Part shown: positions 44,598 through 53,020 of the stretch, one piece after another
How the letters are laid out: the number at the start of each line of letters is the position of its first letter
Numbering within the stretch: position 1 is the first letter of the stretch
Assembly: GCF_000260115.1 (NCBI RefSeq)
Contig: NZ_JH651379.1
Coordinates: 1,678,501 to 1,742,500, forward strand
Reading direction: 5' to 3'
Origin: Galbibacter orientalis DSM 19592
GTDB taxonomy: Bacteria; Bacteroidota; Bacteroidia; Flavobacteriales; Flavobacteriaceae
DNA length: 64,000 nucleotides
The notes under the pieces: model-generated
Told to the model about the DNA's origin: nothing
The model's database searches: none
What the model saw: the letters and a program-made list of their open reading frames with translations, nothing else
Made by a program: the position numbers and the translations under genes

Positions 44598-45446
44598 TTA
44601 TGATGCTATTCTTTTTGTATTATAAATTTGATCAGGTGGTACTTTTCCTATTTCAGTATGCCTTCTTTTGGTGTTATAGAATTCAATATATTCCGTGACC
44701 ATTTGATAGAGATCTAGACCTCCGTTTGGTGGGTTTAGATAGATCTTTTCATATTTAAGAGACTTCCAGAAGCGCTCAATAAAAATGTTATCCAAAGCTC
44801 TTCCTTTGCTGTCCATAGATATTTGAATATCATGTTCTTTAAGCACTTCAATATATTCGGAGCTGGTATATTGTGACCCTTGATCGGAGTTATGGATCTC
44901 CGTATTGCCATATTGAGCGATAGTGTCTCTAAGAAGCTCGATACACCACTGTTTGTCCATTGAGTTTGAAATACTCCAATTAAGTATTTTTCTACTATAT
45001 ACATCAATGATAGCATTCATATACATAAAGCCACGGAACATAGGAATATAGGTGATGTCAGTCTGCCATACTTGGTTAGGGCGGTCTATTACTAAGCCCT
45101 TCAAGAGATAAGGGTACTTATAGTTTTTAGGATCCCTGATGGTGGTTTTAGGTTTTCTATATATGGTCTGTAATCCCATAATTTTATACAGCCGTCTTAT
45201 TCTTTTCACATTTACGTGGTAGCCAAGATCAAGGATGAGATAATCAGTCATCCGTTCGACTCCATAATAGGGGTGTTCCAGGAACTGCGCATCTATTGCC
45301 TTCATCAGTTCTAAATTCAATGGACTCTCACTTTTAGGCTTATAATACAGACCAGAGCGATGAATGTTAAGGATTTTACATTGTTGTGCAAGACTCAGCC
45401 TTGGATGAGATTTTACTACCTTTTGTCTTCTTTCAGTAGTACTCAT
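44598..45446 (-). CDS. IS3-family transposase OrfB (DDE integrase)
   Basis: A 282-residue rve-type transposase. An HTH_21-like N-terminus (HPRLSLAQQCKILNIHRSGLYY) precedes the catalytic core with WQTDITYIP (first D), NSDQGSQYTS (second D) and the E of IERFWKSLKYE, then the C-terminal YIEFYNTKRRH signature. Its ATG overlaps the orfA stop as ATGA, so coupling or frameshifting yields the active product. Full length. Confidence 0.95.
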   Translation of the reverse strand: MSTTERRQKVVKSHPRLSLAQQCKILNIHRSGLYYKPKSESPLNLELMKAIDAQFLEHPYYGVERMTDYLILDLGYHVNVKRIRRLYKIMGLQTIYRKPKTTIRDPKNYKYPYLLKGLVIDRPNQVWQTDITYIPMFRGFMYMNAIIDVYSRKILNWSISNSMDKQWCIELLRDTIAQYGNTEIHNSDQGSQYTSSEYIEVLKEHDIQISMDSKGRALDNIFIERFWKSLKYEKIYLNPPNGGLDLYQMVTEYIEFYNTKRRHTEIGKVPPDQIYNTKRIAS

Positions 45447-45721
45447 TTGCCCAAGACTTTCTTTAAAAAATCATTCTCAACTTGTAATTGACCGATCTTA
45501 CTATAAAGCGGTGCGGTATCCACAGCTGGAGTATCTTTTTCTGATTTGGACTCGAAAGCAAGTTCTGCGTTTTTTAAAAACTCTCGCTTCCAATTGGATA
45601 TTTGGGCTGGATGCAATTCAAATTTGGCAGCAAGTTCAGGTATACTTGTCTGCTCTTTTATCGCTTCAATGGCTACTTTGGCCTTAAAGGATGCGCTGAA
45701 TTTTCTTCTTGATGTTTTCAT
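45443..45721 (-). CDS. IS3-family transposase OrfA
   Basis: A 92-residue DNA-binding protein: HTH (FSASFKAKVAIEAIKEQTSIPELAAKF, HPAQISNWKREFL) followed by a leucine-zipper-like segment (IGQLQVENDFLKKVLGK). It is the typical OrfA of IS3 elements, encoded just inside the right inverted repeat. Confidence 0.93.
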   Translation of the reverse strand: MKTSRRKFSASFKAKVAIEAIKEQTSIPELAAKFELHPAQISNWKREFLKNAELAFESKSEKDTPAVDTAPLYSKIGQLQVENDFLKKVLGK

Positions 45722-45780
45722 ATTGACAGGGTTAAAATTACAACTTAATTTCCTGTCCTAAATTTGGGGAGTATTATACA

Positions 45781-48375
45781 TCATGCTTTTTATTACTTAG
45801 TTTAAATATAGTTGCACAAAACATATCGGTTACTATTAATAAAACCGTTACACTAAAAGAATTATTTAAACAAATAGAAACACAAACAGATTATAAATTT
45901 GCATTTACCAGTCAAATAGATACCAATCAAAAATACTTTAAAGAAAGTAAAGACTTCAATGCTGTCGAAATTAATGAATTAATTTCCTTGTTAAATCAAA
46001 AATTGCCTTTTAGTTTCTCTTTACAAGGTGCTAATATTTTTGTAAAAGAGCAAATAAAAAGTGCAAATCAGAGAACACACACATTTTCTGGGACTATCTT
46101 AGATGAAATTAACCAACCAATTTTAGGTGCCAATATTTTTATAAAAGAAAAAGGAACAGGGACTACAACTGATGAAAATGGACAGTTCTCTATACAGTTG
46201 CCCCAAGGGAACTATTCGGTTTTAATTAGTTATATAGGTTTAAAAAGTGAAGAAAAACAAATTTCACTCTTTAAAGATGTTCAAATAAAATATAGCATGG
46301 AAGCAGATAGCCAAGACTTGGAAGAAGTAATTGTAACTCAAGATAGGGCTGTGAGTATTAAAAAGCCGCAAATGAGTATTAACAGTCTTTCTATGCAGGA
46401 AATTAAACAAATTCCAGTGGCTATGGGAGAAGCAGATCCTTTAAAATCTTTATTGACTTTACCTGGTGTGACCAATGCAGGAGAAGCCTCTTCAGGATTT
46501 AATGTAAGGGGGGGAGCAGCAGATCAGAATTTAATCCTTTTAGATGGAACGCCAATTTATAGCGACTCACATATGTTCGGTTTTTTCTCAGTATTTAATG
46601 CAGATGCTGTAAATAGCCTAGATTTATACAAGGGAGGAATTCCTTCTAAATACGGAGGGCGCGTTTCCTCGGTGCTTGATGTAAAGCAACAAACGGGAGA
46701 CTATGAGAATTTTAAGGTAAATGGAGGTATAGGTTTGATATCTAGTAGACTTTTGTTACAAGGGCCTGTAAAAAAACAAAAAAGCTCATTTATGGTAGCT
46801 GGAAGAGCTTCCTATGCTCATTTATTTTTGAAGTTGGCAGACAACAATAATTCTGCAATGTTTTATGATCTTAATGCTAAATTTAATTATCGGATTAATA
46901 AGAATAACAGTCTTCATTTTTCAGGGTATCTAGGGAATGATATATTCGATTTAAATGAACAATTTGCTAGTACCTATGGGAACACCATGGGAAGTATAAA
47001 TTGGAAGCATAAATTTTCAGATAATTTAAGCACTAACTTAACTGCATTTTATAGTGATTATACGTTTAATTTAGGATTGACAACTGAAAATTTTGAATGG
47101 GATAGTGCCATTAAAAGTTATGGACTAAAATACGATTGGATGTATTTTGCATCTGAAAAAATAAAACTTAATTACGGGATTGATGCTACATACTATGATT
47201 TTAATCCAGGAACTTTAAAACCTACCAACAGCGATTCGCAATTTAATTATGATCAGCTTGATAAAAAGTATGCACTAGAGTCCTCGGCTTATATAGATGT
47301 AGAGCAGGAAGTTTCAGAAAAACTACATCTTCGTTATGGCTTGCGCTATAGTTTATTTTATCGTTATGGAGCACAAGAAATAAATACCTACCAAGATAAC
47401 AATCCAGTGGTTTACAATCCAACTTATGATATTTATGAAAAAGCAGACCCTATAGGTACAACCTCCTATGATAATGGGGAGAAAATGGCAGATTTTAATA
47501 ATCTAGAACCAAGAGTATCCCTTTCATATGCATTTAACGAAGAGAATTCCATTAAAGCCAGCTATAATAGGATGGCACAGTACATCCATATAGTGTCCAA
47601 CACACAATCTCCAACGCCAATGAATATTTGGACACCAAGTGGGCCGTTTATCAAACCGCAAATACTAGATCAATACGCTATCGGGTATTTTAAAAATTTT
47701 AATAACCGGATGTATTCAATTGAAACGGAGGTTTTTTATAAGGATATTAAAAATAGATTGGATTATATAGATGGAGCAGACCTCTTGGCAAACAATAATA
47801 TAGAACAAGTAATTCTCAATGGTAAAGCTAGAGCATATGGTTTTGAATTATTGTTTCGAAAAAATATGGGTAATTTAACAGGATGGGTCTCTTATACCCT
47901 TTCTAGAGCAGAACAAAAAACTTCAGGAAGAACAGCAGAAGAACCCGGAATTGCTAATGGAGATTGGTACTTGTCTCCGTATGATAAGTTACATAATTTA
48001 AGTGTTACTGGAAATTATGAGTTCAGTCCAAAATGGTCGTTTAGTGGTAATTTCTCATTGCAATCTGGGCAGCCTGTAACCTATCCAAATGGATATTATG
48101 AATTTGGAGATATCCATATTCCTAATTATTCACTAAGGAATGAAAACCGATTACCGCTATACCATCACTTGGATATAGCCGCTACTTATACGCCTAAACC
48201 AAATAAAAAGCGAGGTTGGCAAAGTTATTGGGTTTTTAGTATCTACAATGTGTACAATAGAAAAAATGCAGCCTCTATTAGATTTACCACCAATGAGGAT
48301 ACTGGCTTTAATGAAGCAAGGCGGTTGTCAATTTTCGGAATAATACCAAGTGTTTCTTATAATTTTAAATTTTAA
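45781..48375 (+). pseudogene. TonB-dependent receptor, 5' end cut off by IS3
   Basis: The frame is open from just after the IS, reading SCFLLLSLNIVAQ (signal peptide end), an STN/secretin-like domain (TVTLKELFKQIETQTDYKF), a carboxypeptidase-regulatory-like beta sandwich (FSGTILDEINQPILGANIFI), the plug (LTLPGVTNAGEASSGFNVRG, LLDGTPIY) and a beta barrel to the C-terminal F. About 870 residues in the original. The start codon now lies 1.23 kb upstream; only weak TTG starts (for example 45988) remain, and these would lack the signal peptide. It is therefore probably non-functional. The STN domain fits sensing through FecR. Confidence 0.85.
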
Positions 48376-48379
48376 TGTG

Positions 48380-49219
48380 ATGAAGTATTTTATTAAATAT
48401 AGTTTTAAAAGAATATCGTTTATATATATAAGTTCCTTGCTGGTTGTACTCTTAGCTTCTTGTGAAGATGTTGTAGAAGTTGATTTAGATGCTGGAGCGT
48501 CTAAACTTGTAATAGATGCAGAAATAGTTTGGATTAAAGGAACCGATGGAAAACAGCAAACCATAAAAATTAGTAGAATGACAGATTATTATAATGAGGT
48601 TGTTCCTAAAGTATCGGGAGCTCAAGTTTATATAGAAAATAGCGAAGGAGAAACATTTAATTTTGATGAGTCTGAGGCTGGTTTTTATGTGTGCGAGGAT
48701 TTTATCCCTGAACTTTATAAGAATTATACGCTCTATGTTGCTGTAGATGGTCAAAGTTTTACCGCTACGGAACAATTAACCTCAGTAACAGCAATTAATA
48801 AGATAGAACAACGTACTGTCTTAGATTTTTCAGATGAAGAGGAAATAGAAGTAGAGATTTTTTATGATGACCCTATTGATGAAACTAATTATTACCTCTC
48901 AGATTTTAAAAGTGAAAATTTCCTTTATCCAGAATATATTTTAAGTGATGATAGCCTGAATAATGGGAATGAACTTAATGATAGTCATTCGGATGAAGAT
49001 ATATTTGCTGGAGATACATTGGAAATCACACATCGTGGCATTTCTCAACAGTTTTATAATTATATGAATTTGATATTGGATGCCTCAAGTGCAAATCCAT
49101 TTGCTGCCCCACCTGCTAATATTAGAGGTAATATTGTAAATCAAAACGACCCTAATAACTTTGCTTTAGGTTATTTTAGACTGTGTGAAGCCAATCACGT
49201 TTTATATGTAGTGGAGTAA
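48380..49219 (+). CDS. DUF4249 lipoprotein
   Basis: A protein of about 279 residues. MKYFIKYSFKRISFIYISS then LLVVLLASC gives a lipoprotein signal (Cys about residue 29), followed by a DUF4249 domain (VVEVDLDAGASKLVIDAEI, VYIENSEGETFNF, YTLYVAVDGQSFTA). DUF4249 proteins regularly follow TonB receptors in Bacteroidota and may act as surface partners of the receptor. The frame is open upstream to 48350 but that part overlaps the receptor; the ATG at 48380 is the better start. Confidence 0.85.
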   Translation: MKYFIKYSFKRISFIYISSLLVVLLASCEDVVEVDLDAGASKLVIDAEIVWIKGTDGKQQTIKISRMTDYYNEVVPKVSGAQVYIENSEGETFNFDESEAGFYVCEDFIPELYKNYTLYVAVDGQSFTATEQLTSVTAINKIEQRTVLDFSDEEEIEVEIFYDDPIDETNYYLSDFKSENFLYPEYILSDDSLNNGNELNDSHSDEDIFAGDTLEITHRGISQQFYNYMNLILDASSANPFAAPPANIRGNIVNQNDPNNFALGYFRLCEANHVLYVVE

Positions 49220-49326
49220 TGAGAGATTAGGTTAAAAAACTATTTTAAACTTACTTAAAAGGAAGTCAATATTATAATTATCTCTCAACAACTTTATGTT
49301 AGGTTTTTATAATAGCCGATGCAGGT

Positions 49327-49381
49327 TGTAGGGAAAAGGGGATAATAAAAATTTCAAATAAAATTATCCTCTTTTTCTACA
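49327..49381 (+). terminator. Hairpin after the DUF4249 gene
   Basis: TGTAGGGAAAAGGGGATAAT and ATTATCCTCTTTTTCTACA form a long stem with a few mismatches around a 16-nt A-rich loop. It lies about 107 nt after the stop, in the gap before the convergent TSUP gene. The rest of that gap shows nothing else. Confidence 0.5.
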
Positions 49382-49530
49382 GCAGCCAAAAGTTCTAAAT
49401 CTTTAATAAAATGTTCAGAAATTTGTATTTTAAAATACTAACTAAAAAATAAAAAGATAGTTTAAGGATATTGGGCTGGTATTTTTATTGAAAAATATTA
49501 TTGTACGCAATTTTTTTAATTTCTTTATTT

Positions 49531-50265
49531 TTAAAAAAAGGATTGACCTAATAATACAATGCCCACCCCTATTAAACCTAAATACACGTATTTTAAAAAT
49601 ACACCATCCTTTAATTGGTGATTAAAATACCTACCAAGAAGAATGGCAGGAATTATAGCGGGAATAGAAATTAAAAAATAGTATGTTACTGTAGAAATCC
49701 AAAGCCCTTGGTACCAATAGCCAAACATAGCTAAAGTGCTTGCAGGTAAAAAATAAGCCTGTAAAGTTGCCCTAAAATGTTTAGCGGTCCAATTACGCAT
49801 ATTACCATAAATAACAAGTGGAGGCCCGTTTAAGCCATATGCTCCGCCAAATACACCAGAAAAGAAACCACATAAAAATAACCAATATTTATGATCTGTT
49901 TCTAATCTAAAATTACTTTTATATAGCAAGGAATAAATAGAATACAAAATAATAAGTATTCCTAAAACTAATTTAGTCAGGTTTTCATTTCCATAAATTA
50001 GGAGTAATAATCCAAAGGGGATTCCCAGAGCTGCAAAAATAACCAACCATTTAGCGCTGTTAAAGTGTATTTGTTTTCGGTCTTGTACAACTACAAAAGC
50101 TGCAATTAAAATCGAGATTAAAACAGAAAGGGGAACGGCAATTTCAATAGGTATTAAAAGAACAAGTAAGGGAACAGCTACCAAAGATTCTCCAAAGCCA
50201 AAAGTTGAACGAACTAATGTTGCAATAAAAACAATTGCTAAAACGTAAAAGGTTAGTAAACTCAT
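49531..50265 (-). CDS. TSUP-family membrane permease (TauE/SafE)
   Basis: A 244-residue protein with about eight TM helices and the two repeated TSUP motifs (FGFGESLVAVPLLVLLIPIEIAVPLSVLIS and FFSGVFGGAYGLNGPPLVIYG). Members export or import small anions such as sulfite, sulfoacetate or sulfite-derived organosulfonates; the substrate cannot be told here. A MITE copy lies 12 nt upstream of its start, as with the DUF4252 gene. Confidence 0.88.
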   Translation of the reverse strand: MSLLTFYVLAIVFIATLVRSTFGFGESLVAVPLLVLLIPIEIAVPLSVLISILIAAFVVVQDRKQIHFNSAKWLVIFAALGIPFGLLLLIYGNENLTKLVLGILIILYSIYSLLYKSNFRLETDHKYWLFLCGFFSGVFGGAYGLNGPPLVIYGNMRNWTAKHFRATLQAYFLPASTLAMFGYWYQGLWISTVTYYFLISIPAIIPAILLGRYFNHQLKDGVFLKYVYLGLIGVGIVLLGQSFF

Positions 50266-50276
50266 ATTTTATTTTA

Positions 50277-50489
50277 TTGTTGCCCGATAAAAGTTAACGG
50301 AATTTATTGGACTCCACTTATATCAAGGTTTAAATGAGGTATTAAAAAATAGCCCCCTTGCTATTAATAAAAAGAAGATTTCAGTAATGTTGTTTCTTTA
50401 AACTACTTATTTCATGATAGTAAATATTTAGTCTTTGCTCTTTTTTCTTATAGCGAAGCGGTCTTGTATTTTTTCACGGACAACAATAA
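50277..50489. mobile_element. MITE-like element, copy 3 (inverted)
   Basis: About 213 bp, opposite in orientation to copies 1 and 2. It starts TTGTTGCCCGATAAAA and ends CACGGACAACAATAA, giving inverted ends TTATTGTTG(T/C)CCG. GGACTCCACTTATATCAAGG, AGCCCCCTTG and AGCGAAGCGGTCTTG are the internal hallmarks. No open frame. Confidence 0.75.
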
Positions 50490-50595
50490 TTTTATTTAAA
50501 TTCACTTCTTAAAATTTCAAGTTAATTAACTTTTAAAATGAAGTTTATCACACGGAAAATAATAATATGGGTATTAATTTTTCAAAGTTTCTAAC

Positions 50596-50624
50596 TTTAA
50601 TTAACCACCCCTTTTAGGGGTTAA
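50596..50624 (-). terminator. Terminator of the D-amino acid operon
   Basis: On the minus strand, directly after the oxidase stop, AATTAACCCCT and AGGGGTGGTTAATT form a stem with a small loop and a GG/– bulge. The same AACCCCT/AGGGGTT core occurs after ftsZ. The 106 bp between the MITE and this hairpin show no gene. Confidence 0.6.
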
Positions 50625-51563
50625 TTATCTAGCATCTATTATTTCTGTAAGTTCTATGGCACAACCCCAAGCTACTGTAAAACCAGCGCCACCATGTCCG
50701 TAGTTATGAAAAATAGCAGGATATTGACTATCAAACTCAAAACGCACCTCACTTCTTTTAGGGCGGAGACCTACAATTTCTTCAATTATTTCAGGCTGCT
50801 TTTGGGATAAACTAGTTTGTAAAAGTCTTTTAATTATGAGATCTGTATCGCTTTTTTCTATATTTAGATTCCAATCGTCTAAATAGTCTGTACCCCCAAC
50901 AACACAATCTTCACTTCGATTAATAACATAACTCAGAGCACCTTTTTTTGTGGAGTCGGCACATGAAGGAATATTCATTTTTTTACAACGTAAAATTTGT
51001 CCGCGCATAGGCTGTAGATCCTTGTCGTTACAGAGCTTTTTTGCTCCTAATCCTGTGCAGTTTATAATAAACCCATCTAGCTTTGATGCTTCTTCTAAAC
51101 TGGAAATTTCATGCTGTAAAAACGTTCCGTCAGATTCTATAAATCGTTGAAAAAGATATGGTAAATATAATAATGGTTCTGCTAATGGAACTCTAGAGAT
51201 AAAAGCCTTTTGTATCCCTTTTGGTAATTCCTCTTTAGAAGCTTTTTTGGTGGTTCCTTCGGGCATTTTTAGTGTCCAATCGATATTACTATTATCGTTA
51301 TAAGCAGTTATAAACGGAATAAATGATACTCCATTTTTAGGTTTAATATCACGTTGGTATTCTTGATAAGCGAGTGTAGCCCAATGATTTGTTTTTTCTT
51401 TAGGATAAATTTCAAATGGAAACCAAATGGCTCCCACTTTGCTAGACAAGGTTTTATTAAAATGTTCCTTAGCTATAATGGTAACTTTAAAACCTTTCTC
51501 TTGTAGTTTAATGGCGGTGGTTAGTCCTACAATTCCACAGCCGATAACTGTTATAGATCTCAT
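50625..51563 (-). CDS. FAD-dependent D-amino-acid oxidase
   Basis: A 312-residue DAAO-family flavoenzyme that would oxidise D-amino acids to keto acids, ammonia and peroxide. FAD site GCGIVGLTTAIKL opens the protein; SSKVGAIWFPF, GLRPKRSEVRFE (with the Arg that binds the substrate carboxylate) and the family signature NYGHGGAGFTVAWGCA follow. It lacks a signal peptide, so it acts in the cytoplasm. It overlaps the upstream amidohydrolase by 4 nt and is the last gene of the operon. Confidence 0.88.
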   Translation of the reverse strand: MRSITVIGCGIVGLTTAIKLQEKGFKVTIIAKEHFNKTLSSKVGAIWFPFEIYPKEKTNHWATLAYQEYQRDIKPKNGVSFIPFITAYNDNSNIDWTLKMPEGTTKKASKEELPKGIQKAFISRVPLAEPLLYLPYLFQRFIESDGTFLQHEISSLEEASKLDGFIINCTGLGAKKLCNDKDLQPMRGQILRCKKMNIPSCADSTKKGALSYVINRSEDCVVGGTDYLDDWNLNIEKSDTDLIIKRLLQTSLSQKQPEIIEEIVGLRPKRSEVRFEFDSQYPAIFHNYGHGGAGFTVAWGCAIELTEIIDAR

Positions 51564-53017
51564 AGTTGTATTTCGCTTTTTATAGCTTTTCCTGGGAATG
51601 TATTAACTTGTAACTCCCCATTTTCAATAAGTATTTTTCCGTTTATAATTACATAGTCCATCCCTGATGATCTTTCAAATCCGCTAGCATAAGTAGCATT
51701 GTCCTTTACCTTGTTTTGATCAAATAGTAATATGTCTGCGTAACATCCTTTTTTAATTCTACCTCTTAACTTCATTTCGGGAACTATAGATTCCAAGACC
51801 TTTGCGGGCATGAGGGTCATTTTTTTTATAGCAGTATTGATACTTAATAGTTTTTTTTCATTTACATATTCACGAATAACTTTAGAAAAGGTTCCAGATG
51901 ATCTTGGGTGTCCTAAAAGGGAATAACCACCGCCATCACTAGCAATCATTGTAGCGTTAGAAGTTATTGCACTGTCAATCCAACTTTCTTTCATCATATG
52001 CACAATTACAGAACCTCCTTGTTTTCGGTACATTTCAAAAGTCTTTGCTGTTAATCGTTCTCCAGTTTCAATCCATTGCAAGTCTTGGTAAGTACAACCT
52101 AATCGCTCTTGCCAACCTTCATTGAAAATAGCAGATCCAATTTCGGTATTTCCAGCAGTGTATGGATATAACTCGGTAGTAATAGGAAAGCCTAAGGCCT
52201 GTGCTTTTTCAACCGCTTGTAAGCAGAAATCAATATCCTTACGCGCCATGCTTGGTAAGTGGCAAAGGTGAAGCTGTGTTTTATTTAAAATGGCATCGCT
52301 TATTGCTTGCTGAAAGGCAATGGCGCCGCCTTCGCGAATGTGTGAAAAAACGGGTAAGTTGTGTTCTCCAGCAAAAGCATATACATCGGCAATTTCTTTG
52401 ATAGATGCGTTTGGTAAATAGCCAACTGGAATGCCAATACCTATTGCACCATCGTTTAGAGCATCTTTGAGCTTATTTCTTAGTGTTGGAAATTTGTTTT
52501 CGGTTAAAGCTAATGAGGCAGCAGAATCTTTTAGCTCTTCATAAATAGTATTGTAAACCCTGTCGCTATTAGAAATAACTTTGTTTCTGTAAGCTAATTG
52601 GCAGGCAGAGGCGCCAAAATTGACTAAAGCTTTTTCTTTTCTAGCTTCATAATATTGTTTAAGAGTGTCAATCCCAATTTCTAATTCTAATGCTGTTGTA
52701 ACGCCATCAAATACTTGATATTCATTCTCTTTATTGGTTTGCCCATGGGCATGCAAGTCTATAAATCCAGGGGATAATATTTTTCCGCTGCCATCTATAA
52801 CTTTTTCGCCTAGGAGTTTATGAGTACTTATTTCTGCTATTTTATCATCAGAAATAGCCAAATTTAATACTTGGTCAGTGTTGGTTTCTGGGTTGATTAC
52901 TCTGGCGTTTTCAATAACAATATCATAGGTAATAGATGCGTTTTCTTTTTTTTGAGAACAAGAAACAATAAATACGGTAAGAGTTAAAAAAATAATATTT
53001 TTAATAATAGTACGCAT
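51560..53017 (-). CDS. Amidohydrolase, N-acyl-D-amino-acid deacylase-like lipoprotein
   Basis: A 485-residue metal-dependent hydrolase. The N-terminus (LTLTVFIVSCSQ) is a lipoprotein signal, so it is exported. The amidohydrolase fold shows the metal HxH (FIDLHAHGQ), later histidines (FSHIREGG, LCHLPS) and the aspartate region ASDGGGYSLLGHPRSSGTF typical of D-aminoacylase / dihydroorotase relatives. Cleavage of N-acyl-D-amino acids or related cyclic amides is likely; the D-amino acid oxidase gene overlapping its 3' end supports this. Confidence 0.85.
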   Translation of the reverse strand: MRTIIKNIIFLTLTVFIVSCSQKKENASITYDIVIENARVINPETNTDQVLNLAISDDKIAEISTHKLLGEKVIDGSGKILSPGFIDLHAHGQTNKENEYQVFDGVTTALELEIGIDTLKQYYEARKEKALVNFGASACQLAYRNKVISNSDRVYNTIYEELKDSAASLALTENKFPTLRNKLKDALNDGAIGIGIPVGYLPNASIKEIADVYAFAGEHNLPVFSHIREGGAIAFQQAISDAILNKTQLHLCHLPSMARKDIDFCLQAVEKAQALGFPITTELYPYTAGNTEIGSAIFNEGWQERLGCTYQDLQWIETGERLTAKTFEMYRKQGGSVIVHMMKESWIDSAITSNATMIASDGGGYSLLGHPRSSGTFSKVIREYVNEKKLLSINTAIKKMTLMPAKVLESIVPEMKLRGRIKKGCYADILLFDQNKVKDNATYASGFERSSGMDYVIINGKILIENGELQVNTFPGKAIKSEIQL

Positions 53018-53020
53018 AAC

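Larger units (their letters stand above)
44551..45780 (-). mobile_element. IS3-family insertion sequence, complete
   Basis: About 1230 bp flanked by a 4-bp direct repeat TCAT (44547-44550 and 45781-45784). Near the ends lie 21-bp imperfect inverted repeats starting TACTCCCCA and ending GACAG (44556-44576; reverse complement of 45753-45773). It carries two genes on the minus strand, overlapping by ATGA. Both genes and the target duplication are intact, so the insertion looks recent. It splits a TonB-receptor signal peptide. Confidence 0.9.

Noticed and set aside
45546-45761. 71-codon plus-strand frame over the IS
   Set aside because: Antisense shadow of the IS3 orfA gene.
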